The translations under genes and the position numbers were made by a program. Shown here in pieces: positions 1-5,099 of a stretch of DNA of 8,144 bases. Source of the stretch: Hydrogenimonas sp. (lineage in GTDB: Bacteria > Campylobacterota > Campylobacteria > Campylobacterales > Hydrogenimonadaceae); the NCBI RefSeq assembly GCF_029933015.1, contig NZ_JAOZOZ010000002.1, positions 8,883-17,026 on the forward strand. Reading direction: 5' to 3'. Positions within the stretch are counted from its first letter, which is position 1; each line of letters begins with the position of its first letter. Under the pieces are notes generated by a model that searched no databases, was not told the DNA's origin, and saw nothing but the letters and a program-made list of their open reading frames with translations.

Positions 1-1202
1 GCGTGGCCCTCGATGATGAACCGCAGGGCGTTGAGGCGGATGAAGCCTTCGGCGTCCTTCTGGTTGTAGACGGTGTCCTCTTCGAACGTGGAAAATTCCG
101 GATTGAAGAGGCTGTTGGGCGACTGGCGTCCCACGACGGTGACGTTGCCTTTGTAGAGTTTGAGACGTACATCGCCGTTGACGTTTTTCTGGGTCCTGTC
201 GATGGCGGCCTGGAGCATTTCGCGCTCGGGGGCGAACCAGAAGCCGTTGTAGATCATTTTGGCGTAGCGGGGCATCAGCTCGTCCTTGAGGTGCGCTTCC
301 TCGCGGTCGAGGGTGATCGATTCGATGGCGCGGTGGGCCTTGAGCATGATCGTGCCGCCGGGGGTTTCGTAGCAGCCGCGGCTCTTCATGCCGACGAAGC
401 GGTTCTCGACCAGGTCGAGGCGGCCGATGCCGTGCTTGCTTCCCAGTCGGTTGAGCTCTGTGAGCATCTCGGCGGGAGTCATCTCACGGCCGTCGATCGC
501 CACCGGGTCGCCCGCTTTGTAGCTGATGGTGATGTATTCGGGCTCGTCGGGGGCCTTTTCGGGGCTGACGGTCCAGCGCCACATATCCTCTTCCGGTTCG
601 TTCATCGGATCTTCCAGACGTCCGCCCTCGTAGGATATGTGCAGGAGGTTCGCATCCATGGAGTAGGGGGATTTCTTGCCGTGCTTCTCGATGGGGATGC
701 CGTGGGATTCGGCGTAGGCGAGCAGCTTTTCGCGGCTGTTGAGATCCCACTCTCTCCAGGGGGCGATGATCGTAATGTCGGGATTGAGGGCGAGATATCC
801 CAGCTCGAAACGCACCTGGTCGTTGCCTTTGCCCGTCGCGCCGTGGCTGACGGCGTCCGCACCCGTGAGGCGTGCGATCTCGATCTGGCGTTTGGCGATC
901 AGCGGACGGGCGATGGAGGTGCCCAGGAGATACTCGCCCTCGTAGATGGCATTGGCCCTGAACATCGGGAAGACGTAGTCGCGCACGAACTCCTCGCGCA
1001 GGTCCTCGATGAAGATATTTTCGGGTTTGATACCGAGTTTCAGCGCCTTTTCTCGGGCCGGTTCGACCTCTTCGCCCTGGCCGATGTCGGCGGTGAAGGT
1101 GACCACTTCGCAGTTGTACTCGTCCTGGAGCCATTTGAGAATGATACTGGTGTCGAGACCGCCGGAGTAGGCGAGTACGACTTTTTTGACCTCTTTTTTC
1201 AT
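1..1202 (-). CDS. argG: Argininosuccinate synthase, 3' end cut off by the window edge
   Basis: Joins citrulline and aspartate with ATP to give argininosuccinate, the penultimate step of arginine synthesis, in the cytoplasm. Reading leftward from the ATG at 1202, 400 codons are open to the edge. The N-type ATP-pyrophosphatase loop LAYSGGLDTS is at residues 10-19, GTSIARP at 94-100, HGATGKGNDQVRFE at 120-133 and SMDANLLHISYEGG at 171-184, all typical of the family. The last visible residues are LNALRFIIEGH, close to the normal C-terminus of this roughly 400-residue family, so only a few residues and the stop should be missing. A purine-rich AAGAGG lies about 10 bases before the start. It lies 61 bp downstream of the FliT-like gene on the same strand, so read-through from the flagellar genes is possible. 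The opposite strand is also open over most of this length, but that is a shadow frame. Confidence 0.97.
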   Translation of the reverse strand, partial: MKKEVKKVVLAYSGGLDTSIILKWLQDEYNCEVVTFTADIGQGEEVEPAREKALKLGIKPENIFIEDLREEFVRDYVFPMFRANAIYEGEYLLGTSIARPLIAKRQIEIARLTGADAVSHGATGKGNDQVRFELGYLALNPDITIIAPWREWDLNSREKLLAYAESHGIPIEKHGKKSPYSMDANLLHISYEGGRLEDPMNEPEEDMWRWTVSPEKAPDEPEYITISYKAGDPVAIDGREMTPAEMLTELNRLGSKHGIGRLDLVENRFVGMKSRGCYETPGGTIMLKAHRAIESITLDREEAHLKDELMPRYAKMIYNGFWFAPEREMLQAAIDRTQKNVNGDVRLKLYKGNVTVVGRQSPNSLFNPEFSTFEEDTVYNQKDAEGFIRLNALRFIIEGH

Positions 1203-1237
1203 CTTGAACGTACCTCTTCTGAAAATAGATTTGGGCG

Positions 1238-1246
1238 ATTCTATCG
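1238..1246 (-). promoter_or_regulatory. Possible argG promoter -10 region
   Basis: In the 61-bp gap before argG, the minus strand reads CGATAGAAT. TAGAAT is one mismatch from the housekeeping -10 hexamer TATAAT and would start transcription about 28 bases before the argG ATG. No good -35 hexamer is present, only T-rich sequence, which is common in Campylobacterota. CGATAG also matches the -10 element of the two sigma-28-like sites in this window, but its upstream half is weak (TAATCTTT at a 12-bp rather than 13-bp spacing). I favour a weak housekeeping promoter. Confidence 0.3.
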
Positions 1247-1263
1247 AAAAAGAGTTGAAAAGA

Positions 1264-1524
1264 TTATGATGTGATGTCCAGGCGCCGGTCGGGCGCCTCT
1301 TCTTCGGAGGATGTGAGGAATTTTTTGGAGGTTTCGAGCTGTCTCATCTCTTCCGCGAGACGCGTTTTTCTCTTCTCGACGAGACTCCGCGCCTGGTCGA
1401 TCAGATGCATCGCGGTACGTATCTCGTCGGGATCGTCGAAGGTGGGCATGGTGTCGATCAAAGAGAGGAGCTTCGTCTCGTTCTCTTCGATCAGGGCGAT
1501 TTTGAAATCGTCAATCCAGCTCAT
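1264..1524 (-). CDS. Small FliT-like flagellar chaperone candidate
   Basis: An 86-residue, highly charged, probably all-helical protein. Residues about 1-25 and 34-70 look amphipathic, with a Lys/Arg/Glu-rich coiled-coil-like stretch (VEKRKTRLAEEMRQLETSKKF), then an acidic tail. It overlaps the end of fliS by 14 bp, starting at the ATG at 1524 inside the last fliS codons, so its translation is probably coupled to fliS. No strong ribosome site of its own is visible. A small gene directly after fliS is the usual place for fliT, the chaperone of the filament cap FliD, and in C. jejuni the corresponding position holds Cj0550. The FliT assignment rests on size, helical character and position, not on a diagnostic motif. 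If it is a FliD chaperone, its client gene is not beside it here. The coding frame itself is well supported by operon context. Confidence 0.75.
   Translation of the reverse strand: MSWIDDFKIALIEENETKLLSLIDTMPTFDDPDEIRTAMHLIDQARSLVEKRKTRLAEEMRQLETSKKFLTSSEEEAPDRRLDITS
1280..1298 (-). repeat. Perfect 7-bp inverted repeat near the end of the FliT-like gene
   Basis: AGGCGCC at 1280-1286 and GGCGCCT at 1292-1298 flank a 5-base loop, giving a GC-rich hairpin ending 14 bases before the TAA stop. On the minus strand it is followed, after about 17 bases, by two T-rich patches (TCTTTT and CTCTTTTT) rather than an immediate T run. It could attenuate transcription entering argG or protect the upstream transcript, but it is not a classical intrinsic terminator. 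Coding constraint alone could explain it. Confidence 0.35.
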
Positions 1525-1891
1525 TCATCGTCACTTCGCGCCACGCTTCCAGAAGTGTACGGGTCACTTTCAGGACGATATCGATCTTTTCGGGGCAGTT
1601 TTCGAGGTTGCTTTCGTTGAGAAACTTGATCTGCTGGTTGTAGAGCCCCTCCAGATAGTAGGCGACTTCGCCGCCCTTTTCGGCATCCAGAGAGTTGATC
1701 AGTTCGACGAAGATGGCGATGGCGCGGTTGGTCCAGTAGGTTCTCTTTTCGATATCGCCGGCTTCGATCGATTTTTTCGCCAAAGATCCGAAGCGGATGA
1801 TTCCCTCGTAGAGCATTTCGATCAGTTTTTCCGGGGATTCGATCTGGATATTGTTCTGGGTATAGGTGTTGTAAGCGGCTGCTGCGGTCAT
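1511..1891 (-). CDS. fliS: Flagellin export chaperone FliS
   Basis: A 126-residue cytosolic chaperone that binds the C-terminal helix of flagellin, prevents early polymerisation and delivers it to the export gate. The N-terminus AYNTYTQNNIQIESPEKL followed by IEMLYEGIIRFGSLA matches the FliS signature (Tyr-rich start, SPEKLI, MLY, then helices). The rest is helical, and the length is normal for the family. The ATG at 1891 has a good ribosome site, AAAAGGA about seven bases upstream. It lies 50 bp downstream of flaG on the same strand and overlaps the FliT-like gene. In most relatives fliD lies between flaG and fliS; here the gap is only a short AT-rich spacer. It is probably transcribed with flaG from the sigma-28-like promoter. 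Confidence 0.95.
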   Translation of the reverse strand: MTAAAAYNTYTQNNIQIESPEKLIEMLYEGIIRFGSLAKKSIEAGDIEKRTYWTNRAIAIFVELINSLDAEKGGEVAYYLEGLYNQQIKFLNESNLENCPEKIDIVLKVTRTLLEAWREVTMNELD

Positions 1892-1941
1892 TCAAAAATC
1901 CTTTTTTTATTTATATTTTGCATCCATGCAGATGGTGGGAG

Positions 1942-2322
1942 TCACCCTTTTTTGTCGAAAATCATTCCGACGAGCTCACGCATTTTGGCGGCCAGGCGCA
2001 TCGCCTCCTCGGAAGGAATCTTGCGGATCTCCTGGTTGCTGCTCGTGTCGATGACCGAAATGTAGAGCTCTTCCACCGAGTCGTCGAATCCGAAACGGAT
2101 ACTGGTTTTTAGCGGGTTCATCTCTTTGTTGAGTTTGTCGGTGATCTCCTGAAGCTGTTTTTTCAGCTTCTCGGTATCGGCCTTCTGCTCGGTTTCGTTG
2201 ACCTGCTCTTTTGTCGTCTGCATCGACGTTTTGTGCGTCTGGGACACCGACTGATGGGTGTTCCCGGCACCCTGCGTCGACGAGGGCGGCTGCTGTGTGC
2301 GCATCGCGTTGAAGATTTCCAT
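1942..2322 (-). CDS. flaG: FlaG family flagellar protein
   Basis: A 126-residue protein of the FlaG family, which influences filament length in Campylobacter and Vibrio; its molecular role is poorly defined. The first 40 or so residues are rich in Gln, Ser and Thr and look disordered. A charged helical stretch follows (about 40-68), then the conserved FlaG domain at about 69-126: LNKEMNPLKTSIRFGFDDSV, ELYISVID, NQEIRKIPSEEAMRLAAKM and GMIFDKKG. The IRKIP-SEE core is the family hallmark. The ATG at 2322 is chosen because GGAGGT lies nine bases upstream and a sigma-28-like promoter sits about 27 bases before it. It is the first gene of the leftward flagellar group, divergent from the receiver-like gene. 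Confidence 0.93.
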   Translation of the reverse strand: MEIFNAMRTQQPPSSTQGAGNTHQSVSQTHKTSMQTTKEQVNETEQKADTEKLKKQLQEITDKLNKEMNPLKTSIRFGFDDSVEELYISVIDTSSNQEIRKIPSEEAMRLAAKMRELVGMIFDKKG

Positions 2323-2355
2323 GCCTTGTGCACCTCCGTTTTATGCTTTGAAGAA

Positions 2356-2382
2356 CTATCGGATGCATTCAAAATATGTTTA
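2356..2382 (-). promoter_or_regulatory. Sigma-28 (FliA) type promoter of flaG
   Basis: On the minus strand TAAACATA (2382-2375), a 13-base spacer and CGATAG (2361-2356, preceded by C) match the FliA consensus TAAAGTTT, N11, GCCGATAA in spacing and in most -10 positions. The predicted transcription start is near 2349, giving a leader of about 27 bases that contains the GGAGGT ribosome site. FlaG-type and filament chaperone genes are late flagellar genes, so sigma-28 control is expected. The same spacing and the same CGATAG recur before flgM. Confidence 0.72.
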
Positions 2383-2394
2383 GGGGGGATGATT

Positions 2395-2400
2395 TATAAT
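2395..2400 (+). promoter_or_regulatory. Probable housekeeping -10 for the receiver-like gene and rsmD
   Basis: A perfect TATAAT lies 47 bases before the ATG at 2448. No convincing -35 hexamer sits 16-18 bases upstream (TTCAAA is 21 bases away), but Campylobacterota sigma-70 promoters often lack one. The predicted start is near 2407, giving a leader of about 41 bases that holds a small CCGAC/GTCGG hairpin (2418-2435). It runs back to back with the flaG promoter. Confidence 0.5.
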
Positions 2401-2447
2401 GTCGTACAAATTCAGGGCCGACAGAGATCGGTCGGAACAGGGCTTTT

Positions 2448-2813
2448 ATGAAGATCGCACTCAAATGCAACTCCGTTTTGCTGGAAAAGAGTCTGCGCCA
2501 GTTTCTCAAACACCATGTGGTATCGGAGCACGAAGCGGACATACTGGTTTCGGATCATCCCGTCACGTCCGAGAAACCCCTTCTGCGTATCGGAATGGAC
2601 GAGGATGCCGATCTCAAAAAGCCTTTCTCCCGTTCGCAGCTCATGATCCGGCTCGAAGAGAAACTGCAGAAAAGCTCCCAACACAGAATGGTGCAGTCGT
2701 TTACCGTGGAAGAGGAGGAAGAGACACTGGAGGAGAAGATCGAGCGAATGACCAAAATCTTCGTCGAAGATCTGATATCCGTCATCAAAGAGCACTATGA
2801 ACCCAAAAAATAA
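2448..2813 (+). CDS. Small conserved hypothetical protein with a compact receiver-like N-terminal half
   Basis: A 121-residue protein with no certain family. Its place directly before rsmD and flgI matches that of Cj1460 in C. jejuni. Residues 1-75 resemble a shortened response-regulator receiver: MKIALKC as a first strand, helix 9-22, ADILVSD (30-36) in the place of the strand carrying the phosphoacceptor Asp, LLRIGMD, then LKKPFSRSQLMIRLEEKL, closely like the final KPF loop and helix of receivers. The acidic pair normally following strand 1 is missing, and the segment between SD and KPF is only about 20 residues, too short for a full receiver. Residues 86-115 are very acidic and then helical. 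The ATG at 2448 has a modest CAGGG upstream. Its end overlaps rsmD by 17 bp. I infer a regulatory or binding role without phosphorylation chemistry; this is unproven. Confidence 0.82.
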   Translation: MKIALKCNSVLLEKSLRQFLKHHVVSEHEADILVSDHPVTSEKPLLRIGMDEDADLKKPFSRSQLMIRLEEKLQKSSQHRMVQSFTVEEEEETLEEKIERMTKIFVEDLISVIKEHYEPKK

Positions 2814-3396
2814 GAGTCAACTGACAACGAAAATCATCGGTGGAAAATATCGGGGGAAAAAAATTCTGCTGCCCTCAAAGAGTGTGACCAGAAGCTCCAA
2901 AGCCCGGCTCCGTGAATCGCTTTTCAATACGCTGCAGTTCGATCTTGTGGATGCAAACTTCGTCGAAATGTTCGGAGGCAGCGGTTCGGTGGGGCTGGAA
3001 GCGATCAGCCGCGGTGCGAAAAGGGCGTGGTTCATCGAACTAGACAGGGACTCCTACAAGACCCTGCAGCACAACTGCCGTCTGCTCGATCCTTCGAAAT
3101 GCGATCTTCGATACGGAGACGCTTTCGTGATTTTGCCGCAGATCCTGCATGAACTGAAAAAAAGCGGAGAAAAAGCCTATATCTATATCGATCCCCCCTT
3201 TTCCATCAGGGAAGGGCACGAAGAGATCTACGACAGAGTCATAGAAACGATCGCCTCGATCGATCCGGAAGTGGTCCGCATGATCGTCGTCGAGCATATG
3301 ACGAAAGCCGGGTTTCCGGAAAAAATCGGCCCTTTCGAAAGAACGAAATTCAAAAAATTCGGCAAAAGCGCGTTGAGTTACTACACCGTCTCCTGA
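2797..3396 (+). CDS. rsmD: 16S rRNA (guanine(966)-N2)-methyltransferase RsmD
   Basis: An S-adenosylmethionine-dependent enzyme methylating G966 of 16S rRNA in the assembled 30S subunit. Visible motifs: IIGGKYRGKK (13-22), TRSSKARLRESLFNTL (31-46, the TRPT-RVREALFN signature), the AdoMet loop FVEMFGGSGSVGLEA (55-69), FIELDRDS (79-86) with the acidic ribose-binding residues, the catalytic IDPPF (131-135, the DPPF/Y motif of N-methyltransferases) and the C-terminal FGKSALSYY. At 199 residues the length is normal. The ATG at 2797 lies inside the previous gene (17-bp overlap) with AAAGAG seven bases upstream, implying translational coupling. Although it sits among flagellar genes, nothing suggests a flagellar role; the same neighbourhood occurs in Campylobacter. 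Confidence 0.95.
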   Translation: MNPKNKSQLTTKIIGGKYRGKKILLPSKSVTRSSKARLRESLFNTLQFDLVDANFVEMFGGSGSVGLEAISRGAKRAWFIELDRDSYKTLQHNCRLLDPSKCDLRYGDAFVILPQILHELKKSGEKAYIYIDPPFSIREGHEEIYDRVIETIASIDPEVVRMIVVEHMTKAGFPEKIGPFERTKFKKFGKSALSYYTVS

Positions 3397-3413
3397 TTGG
3401 AACGGATTTTGCT
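3397..3413 (+). promoter_or_regulatory. Sigma-54 (RpoN) promoter of flgI
   Basis: Directly after the rsmD stop the sequence reads TTGGAACGGATTTTGCT. GG at 3399-3400 and GC at 3411-3412 are separated by exactly 10 bases, the fixed spacing of -24/-12 promoters, and GGAAC with TTGCT is the form favoured in Campylobacter and Helicobacter. The predicted start is about 3424, leaving a 37-base leader to the flgI start. Class II flagellar genes (rod, hook, basal body) in this group are driven by RpoN with the FlgR activator, so site and gene agree. Confidence 0.88.
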
Positions 3414-3448
3414 TTCATACTGCTAACAACAATTACAGTTAATGAAGC

Positions 3449-3454
3449 GAAAGG
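3449..3454 (+). promoter_or_regulatory. Ribosome binding site that fixes a TTG start for flgI
   Basis: GAAAGG ends six bases before TTG at 3461, the ideal distance. The only upstream ATG (3442) is in another frame and stops after 30 codons. The next in-frame candidate, GTG at 3470, is 15 bases from the site and would shorten the positively charged start of the signal peptide. Confidence 0.65.
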
Positions 3455-3460
3455 TTTCCT

Positions 3461-4519
3461 TTGAGACGAGTGGTTTGGATCGTTCTGCTTTTTCCTCTGT
3501 TTCTTCATGCGGCGAAAATCAAAGATATCTGTAACGTCATCGGTGTCCGTGACAACCAGTTGATCGGTTACGGCCTCGTGGTGGGACTCAACAAAACGGG
3601 TGACGGTACGACTTCCAAATTCACACTGCAGACCATCGCCAACATGCTTCAGTCCATGAACGTCAAACTCGATCCCAAAGATATAAAATCCAAGAACGTC
3701 GCCGCCGTGATGGTGACCGCTACGCTACCGCCTTTCGCGAGACAGGGAGACCGGATCGACGTCGTCGTCTCTTCGATGGGTGACGCCAAATCGATCGAAG
3801 GCGGCACGCTTCTGATGACTCCGCTCAAAGGGGTCGACGGACGCATCTACGCGCTGGCGCAGGGTTCGGTCACGATAGGCGGACGCAACGGCCGAGGCGC
3901 CGGAACGCTCAACCATGCCACGGCGGGGCGTATTCCGGGAGGTGCGCTGGTGGAGCAGGAGGTCGCTTTCGATCTCTATTCGCAGAATCAGGCGACCCTC
4001 AGCCTCAAAGAGGCGAACTTCAAAAACGCCATTTCGATCCAGAACATTCTGAATCGCTATTATAAGGAAAAGGTGGCCGTCGCGATCGATGCCAGGACGA
4101 TAAAACTGAGAAAACCCAAATCGCTGAGTATGATCGAGTTTCTCGCCGATGCGGGCGAACTCTCCATCGACTATACGGTCAAACCCCGCATCGTCATCGA
4201 CGAGCGGACGGGTACCATCGTCTCCGGTGTGGACATAGAGGTGGAACCGGTGATGATCACCCACGGTGACATCGTTGTCAAAATCGAGCGGAGCAGAAAC
4301 CTGCCCGCCATACGCAAAGGCTCCGACGCTGTCAACATCGGACGCAATACCCAGGTCCAGCCGCAGAACAATGTAGTAGTGACACGAACGGGCGCGACGA
4401 CGGTTGCGAATATCGCCCGCTCCCTGAAAAAACTGGGTGCGACACCCAAAGACATCATCTCGATTCTCGAGGCGATGAAGAACGCGGGTGCGATTCATGC
4501 GGACCTGCAGATCATATAG
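3461..4519 (+). CDS. flgI: Flagellar P-ring protein FlgI precursor
   Basis: FlgI forms the periplasmic P-ring, the bushing in the peptidoglycan through which the flagellar rod turns. The 352-residue product, normal for the family, starts with a Sec signal peptide (MRRVVWIVLLFPLFLHA, predicted cleavage after residue 17). The conserved IKDICNVIGVRDNQLIGYG and VVGLNKTGDGT follow at about 20-50. Other family blocks include PPFARQGDRIDV, GGTLLMTPLKGVDG and the C-terminal ARSLKKLGATPKDIISILEA with MKNAGAIHADLQII. The start codon is TTG, supported by the well-placed GAAAGG. A sigma-54 site lies 48 bases upstream, so it probably opens its own transcript despite being only 64 bp from rsmD. FlgJ follows after 9 bp. 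The protein is exported by Sec, not by the flagellar apparatus. Confidence 0.97.
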   Translation: MRRVVWIVLLFPLFLHAAKIKDICNVIGVRDNQLIGYGLVVGLNKTGDGTTSKFTLQTIANMLQSMNVKLDPKDIKSKNVAAVMVTATLPPFARQGDRIDVVVSSMGDAKSIEGGTLLMTPLKGVDGRIYALAQGSVTIGGRNGRGAGTLNHATAGRIPGGALVEQEVAFDLYSQNQATLSLKEANFKNAISIQNILNRYYKEKVAVAIDARTIKLRKPKSLSMIEFLADAGELSIDYTVKPRIVIDERTGTIVSGVDIEVEPVMITHGDIVVKIERSRNLPAIRKGSDAVNIGRNTQVQPQNNVVVTRTGATTVANIARSLKKLGATPKDIISILEAMKNAGAIHADLQII

Positions 4520-4528
4520 GATAGCAAG

Positions 4529-4807
4529 ATGACACCTTTGAAAATGGACGCCTATCAGACGGAGATACCCGTTGTCAACAACGTTGACAACAGAGAAAAA
4601 CTCAAAGAGCAGACGGATGCCTTCGAAGCGATCATCCTGAAAATGATTCTGGATCAGTCGATCCAGGCCAAAGATCCCCTGCTGCCCAAGGATCCGGGCC
4701 GGGAGATCTATCGGTCGATGATGAACGAGGAGCGCAGCAGGCAGCTCAGCGGGGCCTTCGGATACAGCGAACTTTTGTTTAACTATTTGGTTGAAAAAAA
4801 TTCTTAA
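4529..4807 (+). CDS. flgJ: FlgJ-like rod-binding protein, single domain
   Basis: A 92-residue protein matching only the N-terminal rod-binding half of enterobacterial FlgJ. KEQTDAFEAIILKMILDQSI (about 27-46) and GREIYRSMMNEERSRQLSG (57-75), followed by FGYSELLFNYL, carry the family pattern. The C-terminal peptidoglycan hydrolase domain of gamma-proteobacterial FlgJ is absent, as usual in this phylum, so another hydrolase must open the wall. It probably helps rod assembly in the periplasm. The ATG at 4529 has AGGAT six bases upstream and follows flgI by 9 bp, so it shares the sigma-54 transcript. A perfect 9+9-bp inverted repeat falls in codons 15-21. No intrinsic terminator is visible after the stop. 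Confidence 0.9.
   Translation: MTPLKMDAYQTEIPVVNNVDNREKLKEQTDAFEAIILKMILDQSIQAKDPLLPKDPGREIYRSMMNEERSRQLSGAFGYSELLFNYLVEKNS
4571..4591 (+). repeat. Perfect 9-bp inverted repeat inside flgJ
   Basis: GTTGTCAAC (4571-4579), AAC as the loop, then GTTGACAAC (4583-4591), an exact reverse complement. It encodes VVNNVDN early in flgJ, in a poorly conserved stretch before the rod-binding domain. It could be an operator-like site or, in mRNA, a stable stem with a three-base loop that modulates translation or decay between flgI and the downstream genes. Chance is not excluded. Confidence 0.5.
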
Positions 4808-4836
4808 CAAATTATCTATTTGGTCGATAGTATAAT
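4804..4836 (+). promoter_or_regulatory. Sigma-28 type promoter of flgM, overlapping a sigma-70 -10
   Basis: TTAACAAA (4804-4811), a 13-base spacer and CGATAG (4825-4830) have the same spacing and -10 as the flaG promoter. The -35 half is less good than that of flaG. Immediately following is TATAAT (4831-4836), a perfect housekeeping -10, though without a clear -35 at normal distance. Starts would fall near 4837 or 4843, both ahead of the ATG I favour (4870). Dual control of flgM, with late sigma-28 feedback, is established in other bacteria. The -35 half overlaps the flgJ stop. Confidence 0.6.
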
Positions 4837-4869
4837 TACAGAAGCATATCAATGACAAAAGGATGCATG

Positions 4870-5082
4870 ATGATTCGAAACGTAGGTGCCCAGAACAATG
4901 GGACAATAATCAACGATATGAGGAAAAACGACGTGCAAAACGCACAGAATATCGAAAAACAGGCAATTGAGAAACAGAGTCGGGTCGACGAGCTGAAAAA
5001 ACAGATCGCCAATGGTGAATATCAGGTCGATCTGAAAGCGACGGCAACGAAGATGGCTCAGGAGCTCAAGCCGGATCTGTAA
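4870..5082 (+). CDS. flgM: Anti-sigma-28 factor FlgM
   Basis: FlgM binds FliA (sigma-28) and blocks late flagellar transcription until the hook-basal body is complete. The 70-residue product is small and hydrophilic, with a flexible Asn-rich N-terminus and two predicted C-terminal helices, SRVDELKKQIANGEYQ and VDLKATATKMAQELKPDL. The KKQI-NGEY-VD-KATA pattern is the family signature and forms the sigma-28 contact region. The frame stays open to an ATG at 4852, but I prefer 4870: AAAAGGA (4857-4863) is six bases before it, and the resulting MI start resembles other Campylobacterota FlgM proteins. ATG 4867 is only three bases from that site. Family assignment is aided by position between flgJ and flgN, as in C. 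jejuni. Confidence 0.88.
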   Translation: MIRNVGAQNNGTIINDMRKNDVQNAQNIEKQAIEKQSRVDELKKQIANGEYQVDLKATATKMAQELKPDL

Positions 5083-5099
5083 CCTGTAAGGAAAATACC

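Noticed and set aside
3..1274. A 423-codon open frame on the plus strand opposite argG.
   Set aside because: The minus strand encodes unmistakable argininosuccinate synthase with all its motifs. The plus-strand product has no recognisable domain and is a shadow of the GC-rich codon use.
1909..1915. TATAAAT on the minus strand between flaG and fliS as a separate fliS promoter.
   Set aside because: The implied start would be about 10 bases before the fliS ATG, within its ribosome site, and there is no -35. The stretch is simply AT-rich spacer.
1926..1937. TGCATGGATGCA near-palindrome after flaG as a terminator.
   Set aside because: The stem is five pairs with a two-base loop, and the minus strand continues with A residues rather than T, so it is not an intrinsic terminator.
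3442..3534. A 30-codon frame starting at ATG 3442 in the flgI leader, possible leader peptide.
   Set aside because: It has no ribosome site and overlaps the signal peptide region of flgI. The ATG falls inside the leader by chance, and the GAAAGG site serves the TTG.
4852..4854. ATG 4852 as the flgM start.
   Set aside because: The frame is open, but the good AAAAGGA site lies downstream of this codon, and the ATG at 4870 gives the MI start expected for the family. It remains possible through AGAAG at 4840-4844.
3725..4906. A 393-codon minus-strand frame antisense to flgI and flgJ.
   Set aside because: It runs across two genes with clear family signatures on the plus strand. The product has no recognisable motifs and a composition typical of reverse-strand shadows.
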